A stretch of 64,000 bases of DNA from JAABUE01 sp037440925 (lineage in GTDB: Bacteria > Chloroflexota > Anaerolineae > Anaerolineales > Villigracilaceae). Each line of letters begins with the position of its first letter. Within the stretch, counting starts at the first letter, position 1. Positions 49,912-59,031 of the stretch are shown piece by piece. Under the pieces are notes generated by a model. The model saw only the letters and a list, made by a program, of their open reading frames with translations. It was not told the DNA's origin and did not search any database. The DNA lies in the NCBI GenBank assembly GCA_037440925.1, contig JBBITF010000005.1, positions 21,366 through 85,365 of the forward strand, in the 5' to 3' direction. A program made the translations under genes and the position numbers.

Positions 49912-49949
49912 ATGACTCTCTGCAAAAAGGGTATTTCTAACGCAAAGGA
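49912..49949 (+). repeat. Truncated left end of a family B element
   Basis: ATGACTCTCTGCAAAAAGGG and onward through TAACGCAAAGG match the left end of the element at 60549-60712; the sequence then departs. It lies before the next gene and may be a decayed copy. Confidence 0.65.
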
Positions 49950-49969
49950 ACAAAAATGTAGACTCGACC

Positions 49970-50776
49970 ATGAAACAAACCATCAAACGCTTTACCCCCA
50001 CCCCCCTCCTCAACGCAGTCAAGAATACCTATGATGCCCTGCGCCGCCTGCCGCAGGTTCCCGACGCTTACCTGCATCCCTGGCGGCGGAAAAGCCGTGA
50101 GCGCATGTACGAGATGTACAACCTCCATCGCGGGCAGCGCTGTTTCATCATCGGCAACGGCCCCAGTTTGAAACACACCGACCTGGCTAAACTCAAGGGC
50201 GAATACACCTTCGGCATGAACCGCATCTACCTGCTGTTCCCCGAATTGGGCTTTCCCACCACCTACTTCGTCTCCATCAACGACCTGGTGATCGAGCAAT
50301 GCGCGGACGAGATCGCCGCCCTGTCCATGCCCAAGTTCATCGCCTGGCATTCCAACCGTCACTTCCAGCGCTTTCCCGAGGACATGATCTTCCTTTACAC
50401 CACCTATACCGGCCCGCAATTTACTTACGACATGACCCGCCGCGTCTGGGAGGGCGCCACCGTTACCAATGTGGCTTTGCAACTTGCCTTCTACATGGGC
50501 TTCGAGCAGGTCATCTTGATTGGCGTGGACCATAATTTTGCCAGCAAGGGCGAGGCCAACAAGACCGTCGTCTCGGATGGCGCCGACCCCAATCACTTCG
50601 ATCCGCGCTACTTCGGCAAGGGCTTCCGCTGGCAACTGCCCGACCTGGAGACTTCTGAAATCGGCTACCGGCTGGCACGCCAGGCCTATGAAAAAGCCGG
50701 CCGGCAGGTGCTGGACGCTACCGTGGGCGGCAAACTGACCGTGTTCCCCAAAGTAGATTACAATCAATTGTTCTAG
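49970..50776 (+). CDS. DUF115 family protein (GT-like, MAF_flag10/FlaR-type)
   Basis: 268 residues. The DUF115 motif CFIIGNGPSLKHTDLAKLKGEYTFGMNRIYLLF appears as FIIGNGPSLKHTDL near 60-73 and TFGMNRIYLLFPE near 80-92; VTNVALQLAFYMGFEQVILIGVDHNF (about 165-190) and a C-terminal VDYNQLF follow. Related proteins modify flagellins or surface glycans with sialic acid-like sugars, and some are pterin-pyrophosphokinase-like; the role here is unproven. No Shine-Dalgarno; TAGACT 5 bases upstream could be a leaderless -10. First of five genes linked to glycan synthesis. Confidence 0.75.
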   Translation: MKQTIKRFTPTPLLNAVKNTYDALRRLPQVPDAYLHPWRRKSRERMYEMYNLHRGQRCFIIGNGPSLKHTDLAKLKGEYTFGMNRIYLLFPELGFPTTYFVSINDLVIEQCADEIAALSMPKFIAWHSNRHFQRFPEDMIFLYTTYTGPQFTYDMTRRVWEGATVTNVALQLAFYMGFEQVILIGVDHNFASKGEANKTVVSDGADPNHFDPRYFGKGFRWQLPDLETSEIGYRLARQAYEKAGRQVLDATVGGKLTVFPKVDYNQLF

Positions 50777-50789
50777 GAAATTGCCCACT

Positions 50790-52598
50790 ATGAAATTTTC
50801 CTCGTTGGGAAGCCTGATCGGCAGACTTGTGTTGGGTTTGCTCCTGCTGGCAGGCTTCTTCTTGACCTGGGTCTCTCTGCAATCCTTCGAGAGCATTTTG
50901 CCGCTTGCCAATTCCCTGGCTGCCGACGGCCATCTTGAGTCATTTACCCCGCAGCGTTTCCAGGCGCTTGTCTTGCCGCTTGGCCTGGGCGGGGGCGGCC
51001 TGGTTGTCGTATCCATCCTGGCGCTCGTGTACTGGAAAAAGACCGTCGCGCTCGTTCAAGGGACGAAATCGGGTCTGCTGCAATTTTGCCGCCGCCTCCT
51101 CCCGGATATGAGAACCTTCGGCGCGGACATACGCTGGAAATCGCAGTCCCTCCTGGATCGCATCGCCATGCTGGGCATTGCCCTGCTAGCCATTTTGCCT
51201 CGCCTGGCGAACCTGAACGCCAGCATCAGCCACGACGAGGCCTACACCTACAATGCCTTCGCTTCCGGCTCGCTCTGGACAACCCTCTCCGATTACCACC
51301 TGCCCAACAATCATATTCTCCTCAGTTTGCTCATCAACCTGACCGCAAAACTGATTGGGAACCAGCCCTGGGCGTTGCGCATCCCGTCCCTTCTTGCGGG
51401 GGTCGCGATGATACCGGTCGTCTATCTGGTTGCCCGGCGGCTGTACAGCCGCGAGACCGCCATCCTGGCGGCCGGTATGGTCGCCGTCTTCCCTAAATTG
51501 GTCGAGTATTCGAGCGCGGCGCGCGGGTACATCTTACTGGAACTGATTTCCCTGATATTGCTTGGCCTGGCCGACTACGCCAGGACGAAGAAGAACCGCT
51601 TCGCCTGGACTCTGCTGGCTGTCTTCTCCGCCCTCGGCTTTTTCACCATCCCGGTCATGTTATTCCCCTTCGGCGCGATTTTCTTGTGGCTGTTCCTTTC
51701 GGCCCTGGCCGCGGATGTGGGGGAGGCCTACGCCTCGCGCTTCGACTTCTTGAAGTATTGGTTTTGGAGTGGGATGGGCGCAGCCGCCTTGACCCTGGTC
51801 CTGTACGCGCCGGTTCTCCTCAAGGACGCCGGCCTGCTCCTGAACAACCGCTTTGTCCGTCCCCTGGTCTGGGAAGGCTACCCGTTCATCATCCTCGAGA
51901 GGCTGCTCGATACCTGGGGACAATGGACGGCCAACCTGCCGGAATGGTTGGTTTGGGTCGGCGTGGTCGGGCTGGCGCTTGGTCTGGTCTTCCATTGGTG
52001 GATTGCCCGGCACAAAGTCCCCGCGCAGGCGGCTTTCGCGTTGTGGATTGTGGCCGTGCTGGTCGTCAAGCGTCCCAACGCCGAGCCGAAGGTCTGGTCG
52101 TTCCTGATGGCGTTCCTGTTGATCTGGGCGGCGGCCGGCATGGTGGAATTGCTCAAGAAATTGCCTGTTCTGGCGCGTGGGACGGGCTTCAGCAAGGCGC
52201 TGCTGGTGGGCGTGCTGGGCCTGCTGTGCGTGAACAATGTCCTGATTGCGCCCACCATTCCCCAAAGATGGAACGACAGAGGCGGCCTGGAAATTGCGGT
52301 CGAATATCTCGACGCCCAACTCCAGGAAGGCGACCTGGTCATCGTGGGCGTGACCTATGCACCCCAGTTCTATTACCTGTTCGACCTCTACGACATCCCC
52401 ACCGAGTATATCCGCCATGACGGGCCCTACCAGCGCGCCTTCATCGTCATCAGCCCGCGCGCAGGCGGGGACTTGGAGCAAGTGCTGAGCAAATTTGCGC
52501 CCGAATCGCCGCCGCTCGACATGGACAGTATTACCCTAATCAAGAAATTCGGCGCCTTCGAAATCTACCAAGCCTTTGCCTCTGCCCCCACGCCATGA
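50790..52598 (+). CDS. Glycosyltransferase family 39-like membrane protein (PMT_2/ArnT type)
   Basis: 602 residues with about 11-12 hydrophobic helices. The first luminal loop carries the catalytic acidic pair in NASISHDEAYTYNAFASG (about 141-158; HDEAY), as in GT39/ArnT-like GT-C enzymes; NQPWALRIPSLLAGVAMIPV follows. It would transfer a sugar from a polyprenyl-phosphate donor on the outer face. Start ATG 50790 chosen over TTG 50781 at 13 bases after the previous stop. Overlaps the GT2 gene by 4 bases (ATGA). Acceptor unknown. Confidence 0.87.
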   Translation: MKFSSLGSLIGRLVLGLLLLAGFFLTWVSLQSFESILPLANSLAADGHLESFTPQRFQALVLPLGLGGGGLVVVSILALVYWKKTVALVQGTKSGLLQFCRRLLPDMRTFGADIRWKSQSLLDRIAMLGIALLAILPRLANLNASISHDEAYTYNAFASGSLWTTLSDYHLPNNHILLSLLINLTAKLIGNQPWALRIPSLLAGVAMIPVVYLVARRLYSRETAILAAGMVAVFPKLVEYSSAARGYILLELISLILLGLADYARTKKNRFAWTLLAVFSALGFFTIPVMLFPFGAIFLWLFLSALAADVGEAYASRFDFLKYWFWSGMGAAALTLVLYAPVLLKDAGLLLNNRFVRPLVWEGYPFIILERLLDTWGQWTANLPEWLVWVGVVGLALGLVFHWWIARHKVPAQAAFALWIVAVLVVKRPNAEPKVWSFLMAFLLIWAAAGMVELLKKLPVLARGTGFSKALLVGVLGLLCVNNVLIAPTIPQRWNDRGGLEIAVEYLDAQLQEGDLVIVGVTYAPQFYYLFDLYDIPTEYIRHDGPYQRAFIVISPRAGGDLEQVLSKFAPESPPLDMDSITLIKKFGAFEIYQAFASAPTP

Positions 52599-53530
52599 CG
52601 CAACCGCTGGTCTCGATTGTCACCCCTTCCTATAACCAGGCGGCTTTCCTCGAACAGACGCTGCTCTCGGTGTTCGAGCAGGATTACCCGCATCTGGAAT
52701 ACCTGGTGGTGGACGGCGCTTCCACGGACGGAAGTTTGGCAATCATCCAGAAGTACGCCGAGCGGCTGGCCTGGTGGGTCAGCGAGAAGGACAGCGGTCA
52801 GGCGGAAGCCATCAACAAGGGACTGGCGCGCGCCAGGGGTGAGATCGTGGCCTGGCTCAACTCAGACGATACCTACCTGCCGGGAACGGTCTCGGCGGCG
52901 GTCAGGGCTTTCCAAGAACATCCCGAAGCGGCGCTGGTGTACGGCGATATGTTGGCAGTGGACGAAAACGGACAGGTTATCAACCGCCTGCGCTACCGGC
53001 AGTTGGACCTGGCAGACCTGCTGTGCTTCCAGATCATCGGGCAGCCGGCGGTCTTCATGCGGCGGGAGGCGCTCGAAAAGGCCGGCTTCCTCGACCCGTC
53101 GTATCATTGCCTGCTCGACCATCATCTTTGGATCCGCATGGCCGCCCAGGGACCAATCGTCCACGCGGCGCAAACCTGGGCGGCGGCGCGCTACCATCCA
53201 GCCGCCAAGAACCGCGCCCGCGCGGGCGAGTTTGGGCGCGAGGCCTTCCGCATCCTGGCCTGGGCGGGGGAACAGCCCGCTTTAGCGGAAGCAGTTCGCG
53301 GTCAGGAAAGACGCGCGCGCGCCTCCGCCTGGCGCGTGGATGCGCGCTATCGGCTGGATGGCGGTCAGGCGCGAGAGTCGCTTGCGTCCTGGCGGCGCGC
53401 GTTTTCCATCCATCCGCCGACGGCGCTGGCGCGTTGGAATTTGCTCTTTTCGGCGTTGCTTGATATAACTGGCTTGCGGCGGCTGCGCGCTGCCATCTTG
53501 AACTTGCGTCGAAGGCGGTGGAAGGTATGA
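52595..53530 (+). CDS. Glycosyltransferase family 2
   Basis: 311 residues. GT-A fold: VSIVTPSYNQAAFLEQTLLSV (about 5-25), the UDP-sugar DG motif VVDGASTDGS (about 40-49), catalytic/metal DxD-like NSDDTYLPGTV (about 88-98), and a C-terminal helical part beyond 200. It would add a sugar to a lipid or glycan acceptor on the cytosolic side. It overlaps both neighbours by 4 bases (ATGA), so translation of the three genes is coupled. Its C-terminal 90 residues are rich in Arg and Ala. Confidence 0.9.
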   Translation: MTQPLVSIVTPSYNQAAFLEQTLLSVFEQDYPHLEYLVVDGASTDGSLAIIQKYAERLAWWVSEKDSGQAEAINKGLARARGEIVAWLNSDDTYLPGTVSAAVRAFQEHPEAALVYGDMLAVDENGQVINRLRYRQLDLADLLCFQIIGQPAVFMRREALEKAGFLDPSYHCLLDHHLWIRMAAQGPIVHAAQTWAAARYHPAAKNRARAGEFGREAFRILAWAGEQPALAEAVRGQERRARASAWRVDARYRLDGGQARESLASWRRAFSIHPPTALARWNLLFSALLDITGLRRLRAAILNLRRRRWKV

Positions 53531-55308
53531 AGAAATTTTCACTCTCACAATTGCGTTTAGAGCGCGAGACCTGGCTGGCGCTGCTGGCTTTTGGCGTGAA
53601 CGCCTTCCTGGTCTTCAATGTCTTCTTGCCCAGCCTGCGCGACCTGAATTTCTGGGACGAGGCGGTCTACCTCAACACCGGGCGGCTGCTGGCCGAGGGC
53701 GAGTTGCCGTCCTTTGCCCGCAACCCGTTGATCGGCGCGTTGTATGGCCTGGCCTACCTGCCGTTTCGCTCGGCGCCGCTGTGGATGGGGCAGGTGGCCG
53801 CTATCGGGCGCGTCATCCTGTTTGCGTTGATGTGGTGGGGTTGTTACCTGGCGGCGCGGGAGTTTGGCAGGTTCGCCCCAGCGCTGGCGACGGCCGGCTT
53901 CCTGCTGGTGTTTCCCGTCCTGCCGGAGGTGCTGGTCAACCCAAGCGATGCACTGTTTGCGGCCATGTCGGGCTTTGCCTTTTGGCAGACGGCGCGTTTT
54001 TACAACACACGGGAGGTCCGCAACCTGTGGGGCGCTTCTTTCTTTGTCGGATTGGCGGCTCTTTCCCGCAACGACGGCCTGCTCCTGTTCCCGATTTTCC
54101 TTGTCCTGGCTTTTGGCATTTCCCGCCGCGCTGCGCAAGGACAAGCCGTGCCGGGCGAAGCCCGGCGTTACGGCCCTGCCGGGTCAAAGTTTTCCTGGGT
54201 GATCGCGGCGGCGCTGCCCTTTGCGCTGCTGGTGGGCGGTTACTTCTTGCTGTATGGCGCTGTGACCGGGGATTTCAGCCTGGGTACGCGCGAGCGTTCC
54301 TACGTGGCCTTCCAGCAGGGACAGGCCATCGATTACCAGAAGGACCCCTCTTGTACCGAGAAGTGGCTGCGCTGCACGGTGCTGCAAGCGGAACAGTTGT
54401 ACGGCAGCGGGGCAGAGAACAATTATTCCATCCTGCGCGCCATCAGCCGCAACCCGCAGGCCTTCGGGCATCGTTTCCTGAAACAAGTCTCGCTGCTGCC
54501 GGGCTATATCTATTCCATCTACGGCGAGCGGACGGCGCTGCTGCTCTTCATCCTGGTATTGCGCGGCCTGATCGAGTTGTTCCGCCGTCGGCAGGGACTG
54601 TTGGCGGCGTTGTTCCTGTTGTGGCCGCTCACCTTGTCGGTTTATTTCCTGACGTTTTTCCGCATCGGCTATTTCCGCCTGCCGTATTTCGTCCTCTATA
54701 TCCTGGGCGCGATCGGCGCGGCAGCCTTCACAGCAGATGCGCGCGAGCGCCGCAGTCTGTACGTCTGGTCGGCGCTGCTGGCGGCGGTGACGCTCCCGGC
54801 CATTTGGCTGGACGTGCGCGCGGTCTACTTCACGACTGTCCTGCTGCTGGCGGGCCTCTGGTTCATTCGCTCGCTTGAACGTGAAATGGGGGAGGTAACT
54901 TGGAGCGCCGCCGCTCTGTTGGCGATATTGGCGATTGGGCTCATCCTGCGCCCCGTCTTCGATCCGCCTGCCCCGCACGACCTGGTGAATGGCGCGGAGG
55001 AGCAGGCGGCGGTCGTCATGCAGGAGGAACTGCCGCGCGGCTCGCTGGTGCTGGCGGGCGCGCCAGGCGGCGTGTGGGCCGGGCGTATGGAATTCCAGGA
55101 TGCCAACGCTTATTCTGGCCTGACCTCCAGCGCGGAACTGTATGAGGCGCTCAAGGAGGCGGGTGTGACGGCCATCTTTGTGGACCCCTACCTGTCCAAC
55201 ACCAACGAACATGTCTGGAACCTGGTCGAACCGGGCATTGGGACGTGGTACGAAAGCGTGTATTCTGGCCGCGAAGGCTCTATCCGCGTCTTACTGATGA
55301 AGCCTTGA
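53527..55308 (+). CDS. Glycosyltransferase family 39-like membrane protein
   Basis: 593 residues from the ATG at 53527 (ATGA overlap with the GT2 stop). N-terminal helix then the GT-C first-loop motif LNFWDEAVYLNTGRLLAEGE (about 38-57; WDEAVY), about ten more hydrophobic segments and a soluble C-terminal domain from about 480. Related in kind, but not closely, to 50790-52598. Its stop codon overlaps the -35 of the thiN promoter, so the thiamine operon begins right after the glycan run. Confidence 0.87.
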   Translation: MKKFSLSQLRLERETWLALLAFGVNAFLVFNVFLPSLRDLNFWDEAVYLNTGRLLAEGELPSFARNPLIGALYGLAYLPFRSAPLWMGQVAAIGRVILFALMWWGCYLAAREFGRFAPALATAGFLLVFPVLPEVLVNPSDALFAAMSGFAFWQTARFYNTREVRNLWGASFFVGLAALSRNDGLLLFPIFLVLAFGISRRAAQGQAVPGEARRYGPAGSKFSWVIAAALPFALLVGGYFLLYGAVTGDFSLGTRERSYVAFQQGQAIDYQKDPSCTEKWLRCTVLQAEQLYGSGAENNYSILRAISRNPQAFGHRFLKQVSLLPGYIYSIYGERTALLLFILVLRGLIELFRRRQGLLAALFLLWPLTLSVYFLTFFRIGYFRLPYFVLYILGAIGAAAFTADARERRSLYVWSALLAAVTLPAIWLDVRAVYFTTVLLLAGLWFIRSLEREMGEVTWSAAALLAILAIGLILRPVFDPPAPHDLVNGAEEQAAVVMQEELPRGSLVLAGAPGGVWAGRMEFQDANAYSGLTSSAELYEALKEAGVTAIFVDPYLSNTNEHVWNLVEPGIGTWYESVYSGREGSIRVLLMKP

Positions 55309-55333
55309 CAGCGCCCGGTCATCGTTTTATACT
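55305..55333 (+). promoter_or_regulatory. thiN operon promoter
   Basis: TTGACA (55305-55310), 17-base spacer, TATACT (55328-55333). The -35 overlaps the stop codon of the preceding glycosyltransferase gene. Confidence 0.8.
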
Positions 55334-55349
55334 TTTGTGCGACAATTGA

Positions 55350-55435
55350 ACGGGGAGTCCGTGTAACGGGCTGAGAGGAGCGTGTGACGCTCGACCCGCA
55401 AGACCTGATCCGGATCATGCCGGCGGAGGCAACAT
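55350..55435 (+). promoter_or_regulatory. TPP riboswitch (THI element)
   Basis: Conserved aptamer parts in order: GGGGAGTCC, GGGCTGAGAGG, GACCCGCAAGACCTGATC and CCGGATCATGCCGGCGGAGGCA (read in the window as ACCTGATCCGG then ATGCCGGCGGAGGCAA). It stands 40 bases before thiN and upstream of thiB, thiP and thiQ. Confidence 0.95.
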
Positions 55436-55448
55436 AGCGTATTCCCTG

Positions 55449-55476
55449 CATCCTCCCCGGCGGAGGATGTTTTTTT
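55449..55476 (+). terminator. Riboswitch-controlled terminator that also sequesters the thiN ribosome binding site
   Basis: CATCCTCC (55449-55456) pairs with GGAGGATG (55462-55469), loop CCGGC, then seven T. The right arm contains GGAGG, 8 bases before the TTG start of thiN. The aptamer segment CCGGCGGAGG (55420-55429) can alternatively pair with CCTCCCCGG (55452-55460), a readable antiterminator. Confidence 0.85.
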
Positions 55477-56116
55477 GCCCAGAACCATCATCTTTGCCAA
55501 CGGCCATCTGCCAAACCCAGACAACGCCCGCGCCTTGCTGCGCCCCGACGATACGCTCATCGCGGCCGACGGCGGCGCGCGTCACCTGCTGGGGATGGGA
55601 CTGCTGCCCGCCCTGTTGGTCGGCGACCTGGACTCGCTAGACGCCGCCTCGCTCACGCAACTGGAAGCGGCCGGCGTGGAAATCCGCCGCTACCCAACCG
55701 ACAAGGACGAGACCGACCTGGAACTGGCGCTGCGTTGCGCGTTGGAAGGGCAGCCAGAATCCATTCTCATCGTAGGCGCGCTGGGCGGGCGGCTCGACCA
55801 GACGCTGGCCAACCTGTCGCTGTTGACCAACCCGGCCTTCGAGGGCCTCGACCTGCGCCTGGAGGATGGGGCCGAGGAAGCCTTCTTTTGCCGGAAGCAG
55901 GCCGAAGTCCAGGGAAGAAGCGGGGAAGTCGTCTCGCTCATCCCCTGGGGCGGTCCGGCGGAGGGCGTCGTCACCCAGGGGCTGCGCTGGAAGTTGTCCG
56001 GCGAAACGCTGTACCCGCACCAATCGCGCGGCGTCAGCAACCGGATGTTGGGAGAGGCGGCGTCTGTCAGCATTCAGAGCGGCCTGCTGCTGGTGGTTCA
56101 CAGGCGTGAAGCGTAA
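55475..56116 (+). CDS. thiN: Thiamine pyrophosphokinase
   Basis: 213 residues. It makes TPP from thiamine and ATP. Signatures: TLIAADGGARHLLGMGLLPALLVGDLDSLD (about 26-55), YPTDKDETDLELALRCAL (about 72-89), VGALGGRLDQTLANLSLL (about 99-116). The only plausible start is a TTG at 55475, placed in the U tract of the riboswitch terminator, with GGAGG of the terminator stem as ribosome binding site. Its stop TAA is formed by a GCGTAAA heptamer. First of a TPP-controlled operon with the ABC importer genes; the combination suggests uptake of thiamine followed by activation. Confidence 0.92.
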   Translation: MPRTIIFANGHLPNPDNARALLRPDDTLIAADGGARHLLGMGLLPALLVGDLDSLDAASLTQLEAAGVEIRRYPTDKDETDLELALRCALEGQPESILIVGALGGRLDQTLANLSLLTNPAFEGLDLRLEDGAEEAFFCRKQAEVQGRSGEVVSLIPWGGPAEGVVTQGLRWKLSGETLYPHQSRGVSNRMLGEAASVSIQSGLLLVVHRREA

Positions 56117-56147
56117 AACGTGAAGCGTGAAGCGTAAAACGTAATCG
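56103..56147 (+). repeat. GCGTAAA/GCGTGAA heptamer array
   Basis: Six 7-base units (GCGTGAA, GCGTAAA, ACGTGAA, ACGTAAT) between thiN and thiB, reverse complement of the TCACGCC family. It covers the last codons and stop of thiN. Confidence 0.8.
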
Positions 56148-56155
56148 GAGTTGCC

Positions 56156-57217
56156 ATGAAAAAACTTTCCATCCTTCTTTCCTCTTTCTTCTTCCTTCTT
56201 GCCGCTTGCACGCCGCAGGGGCCGGCCGAACAGGCTATGCTGGCCCCCGCTACGCTGACCGTGATGACGCACGATTCTTTTGCCGTCAGCGAAGACGTGG
56301 CCAGGGCCTTCGAGCAGGCGCAAAATGTCAAGGTCACCTTCCTGGCCAGCGGCGACACGGGCGCGGCCCTCAACAAGGCTATCCTGAGCAAGGAAGCGCC
56401 GCTGGCGGATGTGTTCTACGGCGTGGACAATACCTTCCTTTCGCGCGCGTTGGAGGCGGGCATCTTCGAGCCGTATTCCTCGCCGGCGCTGGCGGGCATC
56501 CCGGCCGAATTCCAACTCGACCCGTCGAACAGCCTGCTGCCGGTGGACTACGGCGACGTGTGCATCAACTACGACAAGGCCTGGTTTGCCGAGCGTAACC
56601 TGCCTGTGCCGCAGTCGCTCGAAGACCTGCTCAACCCAGAACTGAACGGCCTGCTGGTGGTCGAAAACCCGGCCACCTCCTCGCCCGGTCTGGCTTTCCT
56701 GCTGGCTACGGTGGCGCATTTTGGCGATCCGGGCTATCTCGATTTCTGGGCCGACCTGCGCGACAACGGTCTTGTTGTAGTCGGCGATTGGGAGACGGCT
56801 TACTACACCAACTTCAGCGCCTCGTCGGGACACGGCGAACAGCCGATGGTCGTCTCTTATGGATCCAGCCCACCGGCGGAAGTGATCTTCGCCGAGACCG
56901 AACTGGAGGACGCGCCCACCGCTTCGGTCATCGGACCCGATACCTGCTTCCGTCAAATCGAGTTTGTCGGCATCTTGAAGGGCACCCGCAACCGCGCCCT
57001 GGCCGAGAAATTCGTGGATTTCATGCTCAGCCAGACGTTCCAGGAAGACCTGCCTTTGCAGATGTTCGTCTTCCCGGTCAACCCGCAAGCGCAGTTGCCG
57101 GAGGCTTTCGTCAAGTTTGCCCAAATCCCCAGCCAACCCGCCCGCCTCGACCCGGCCGTCATTGCCGCCAACCGCGAGGCCTGGATCGCCGCCTGGACGG
57201 AGACGGTGGTGAGGTAG
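56156..57217 (+). CDS. thiB: Thiamine ABC transporter substrate-binding lipoprotein
   Basis: 353 residues. Lipoprotein signal MKKLSILLSSFFFLLAAC; mature part is a TbpA/ThiB-like periplasmic-binding fold (LTVMTHDSFAVSEDVARAFEQA, about 32-53; VFYGVDNTFLSRALEAGIFEPY, about 84-105; LPVDYGDVCINYDKAWF; GDWETAYYTNFSASSGHGEQPMVVSYGSSP, read in parts near 204-233). This pattern, with MTHDSF and SYGSSPPAE, is the thiamine-binding family. Binding ligand fits TPP-riboswitch control. The signal peptide is encoded by CTTTCC-rich repeat-like DNA. No Shine-Dalgarno beyond CGGAG 5 bases before. Confidence 0.92.
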   Translation: MKKLSILLSSFFFLLAACTPQGPAEQAMLAPATLTVMTHDSFAVSEDVARAFEQAQNVKVTFLASGDTGAALNKAILSKEAPLADVFYGVDNTFLSRALEAGIFEPYSSPALAGIPAEFQLDPSNSLLPVDYGDVCINYDKAWFAERNLPVPQSLEDLLNPELNGLLVVENPATSSPGLAFLLATVAHFGDPGYLDFWADLRDNGLVVVGDWETAYYTNFSASSGHGEQPMVVSYGSSPPAEVIFAETELEDAPTASVIGPDTCFRQIEFVGILKGTRNRALAEKFVDFMLSQTFQEDLPLQMFVFPVNPQAQLPEAFVKFAQIPSQPARLDPAVIAANREAWIAAWTETVVR

Positions 57218-57220
57218 GGG

Positions 57221-57255
57221 GGTATAGGTACATAGGTACACAGGTAGACAGGTAT
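57221..57255 (+). repeat. GGTACACA octamer repeat
   Basis: Units GGTACATA, GGTACACA, GGTAGACA between thiB and thiP. The last unit runs into GGTATGG, where the ATG is the first codon of thiP. Confidence 0.8.
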
Positions 57256-59011
57256 GGCTCAGGGCAACGCCCTTGGGGCGGCGCGAGGAAGTGCCTCGGC
57301 ATCTAAAATCGCACATCTCCAATCGCAAATCCAATTGCGTCTCTTGCTCTGGCTGCCGCCGCTGGCCTTCCTCGGGCTATTCTTCTTTTACCCGCTGGCG
57401 CGCATCCTGGTTACCACCTTCGACCCGGCCGCCCTCACGCCTGACAATTTTCATATCACGTTTTCTGCTTTACGTTTTACGGTCTACCAGGCCACGCTTT
57501 CGACGCTGCTCACCCTGCTGCTGGGGCTGCCGGCCGCCTGGCTGTTTGCGCGTTTCGAGTTTCCCGGCAAGTCCCTGCTGCGCGCCCTGACCGCCGTCCC
57601 CTTCTTGTTGCCGACGGTCGTGGTTGCCGCCGGCTTCAACGCCCTGCTCGGCCCGCGCGGACTTGCCTCCTTCCTCTTTCCTCTTTCCTCCTTCCAGTTT
57701 TCCAACACCCTCACGGCTATTCTCACCGCCCACGTCTTCTACAACACTACCATCGTCATCCGTATCGTGGGCAGCGCGCTGGCGCAGCGCGACTTGCGGT
57801 TGGAACAGGCCGCTCGTTCCCTCGGCGCAGATGGGGCGCGTGTATGGCTGCACGTCATCCTGCCTGGCCTGCGCCCGTCCTTGCTGGCGGCCGGGACCTT
57901 GGTGTTCCTATTCGACTTCACCAGTTTCGGCGTCATCCTGCTGTTGGGCGGACCGGCCTTCGCCACCCTGGAAGTGGAGACTTACATCCAGGCGCTGCAC
58001 ATGCTGAACCTGCCGCTGGCGGGCCTGCTTTCGGCGGTGCAATTGACCTGCACGCTGGCCCTCTCGGCGCTGTACACGCGGACAGCGGCGCGGATGCGGG
58101 TGCAGGCCAACCCGCGCGCGGTCTTCGAGTCTGCCCGCCCGCCCCGCAAAGGGAGCGAAAAACTTTTCGTGACCGGGCTGGTAGCATTACTGGCGCTGTT
58201 CTTCGTCTTGCCTATGCTGGCGCTGCCGCTGCGCTCCATCTCCCGCCTGGAAGCGGCGCGCGGCGAGCGGAGCAGCGTGCAATTTGCCTTGAGCGGGGAG
58301 TACTACCGCGAGTTGTTCATCAACCGGCGCGGATCGCTGTTCTACGTGCCGCCCATCCGCGCAGCGCTCAATTCGCTGGGCTACGCCGGGTTGACGGTGG
58401 CGCTTTCGCTGCTGTTGGGCTTCCCGGCCGCATCGGCTTTGGCGCGTCCCGGCGAACTGGAACGCTGGCTCGACCCTTTCTTGATGCTGCCGCTGGGCGC
58501 TTCGGCGGTGACGCTGGGACTGGGCTTCATCATCACCTTCAACCGCCCCCTTCTTCCTGAAAACGGGCCACTGAACACGGGTCATTGGAAACTGCTGGCT
58601 TCTCCCTGGCTGGTGCCGCTGGCGCATACCATCGTGGCGCTGCCGTTCGTCATCCGCACGCTGCAACCGGCGCTGGCCTCCATCCCAGAGCGCCTGCGCG
58701 ACGCGGCCGCTTCGCTGGGCGCTTCGCCTGTCCGCGCCTGGCTGGCCGTGGATTGGCCGATTGTCTGGCGCGCCTCGCTTTCGGCAGGGACGTTTGCCTT
58801 TACGGTGTCGCTGGGCGAGTTTGGCGCTACCGCCCTGCTGGCCCGCCCGGAGTATCCCACCATCCCGGTCGCCATCTACCGCTTCCTGTCCCAGCCTGGG
58901 GGCTTGAATTACGGGCAGGCTATGGCCATGGCGACGCTGTTGATGGCGCTGGCAACGCTGGGCATCCTGCTGATCGAGCGGTTGCGGGCGCCGAGGGGAG
59001 GGGAATTATGA
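57254..59011 (+). CDS. thiP: Thiamine ABC transporter permease
   Basis: 585 residues with two BPD_transp_1 (inner-membrane) modules: PLARILVTTF at the first TM, EAA loop ASLGADGARVWLHVILPGLRPSLLA (about 190-214; EQAARSLGADGARVWLHVILP) and the second EAA loop RDAAASLGASPVRAWLAVDWPIVW (about 473-496). This two-module form is typical of ThiP/FbpB-type permeases. Two segments are encoded by repeat DNA: 57453-57482 (HITFSALRFTVYQ, heptamer) and 57655-57705 (FLFPLSSFQFS, CTTTCC repeats), both in extracytoplasmic or inter-helix loops. The ATG is formed by an octamer repeat; there is no ribosome binding site. Confidence 0.9.
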   Translation: MAQGNALGAARGSASASKIAHLQSQIQLRLLLWLPPLAFLGLFFFYPLARILVTTFDPAALTPDNFHITFSALRFTVYQATLSTLLTLLLGLPAAWLFARFEFPGKSLLRALTAVPFLLPTVVVAAGFNALLGPRGLASFLFPLSSFQFSNTLTAILTAHVFYNTTIVIRIVGSALAQRDLRLEQAARSLGADGARVWLHVILPGLRPSLLAAGTLVFLFDFTSFGVILLLGGPAFATLEVETYIQALHMLNLPLAGLLSAVQLTCTLALSALYTRTAARMRVQANPRAVFESARPPRKGSEKLFVTGLVALLALFFVLPMLALPLRSISRLEAARGERSSVQFALSGEYYRELFINRRGSLFYVPPIRAALNSLGYAGLTVALSLLLGFPAASALARPGELERWLDPFLMLPLGASAVTLGLGFIITFNRPLLPENGPLNTGHWKLLASPWLVPLAHTIVALPFVIRTLQPALASIPERLRDAAASLGASPVRAWLAVDWPIVWRASLSAGTFAFTVSLGEFGATALLARPEYPTIPVAIYRFLSQPGGLNYGQAMAMATLLMALATLGILLIERLRAPRGGEL

Positions 59012-59031
59012 AGGCTGGGCAAGGGATATGG

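Noticed and set aside
53781..54878. 365-residue alternative frame within the second GT39 gene
   Set aside because: High-GC frame shadow; the real frame has membrane helices and the WDEAVY motif.
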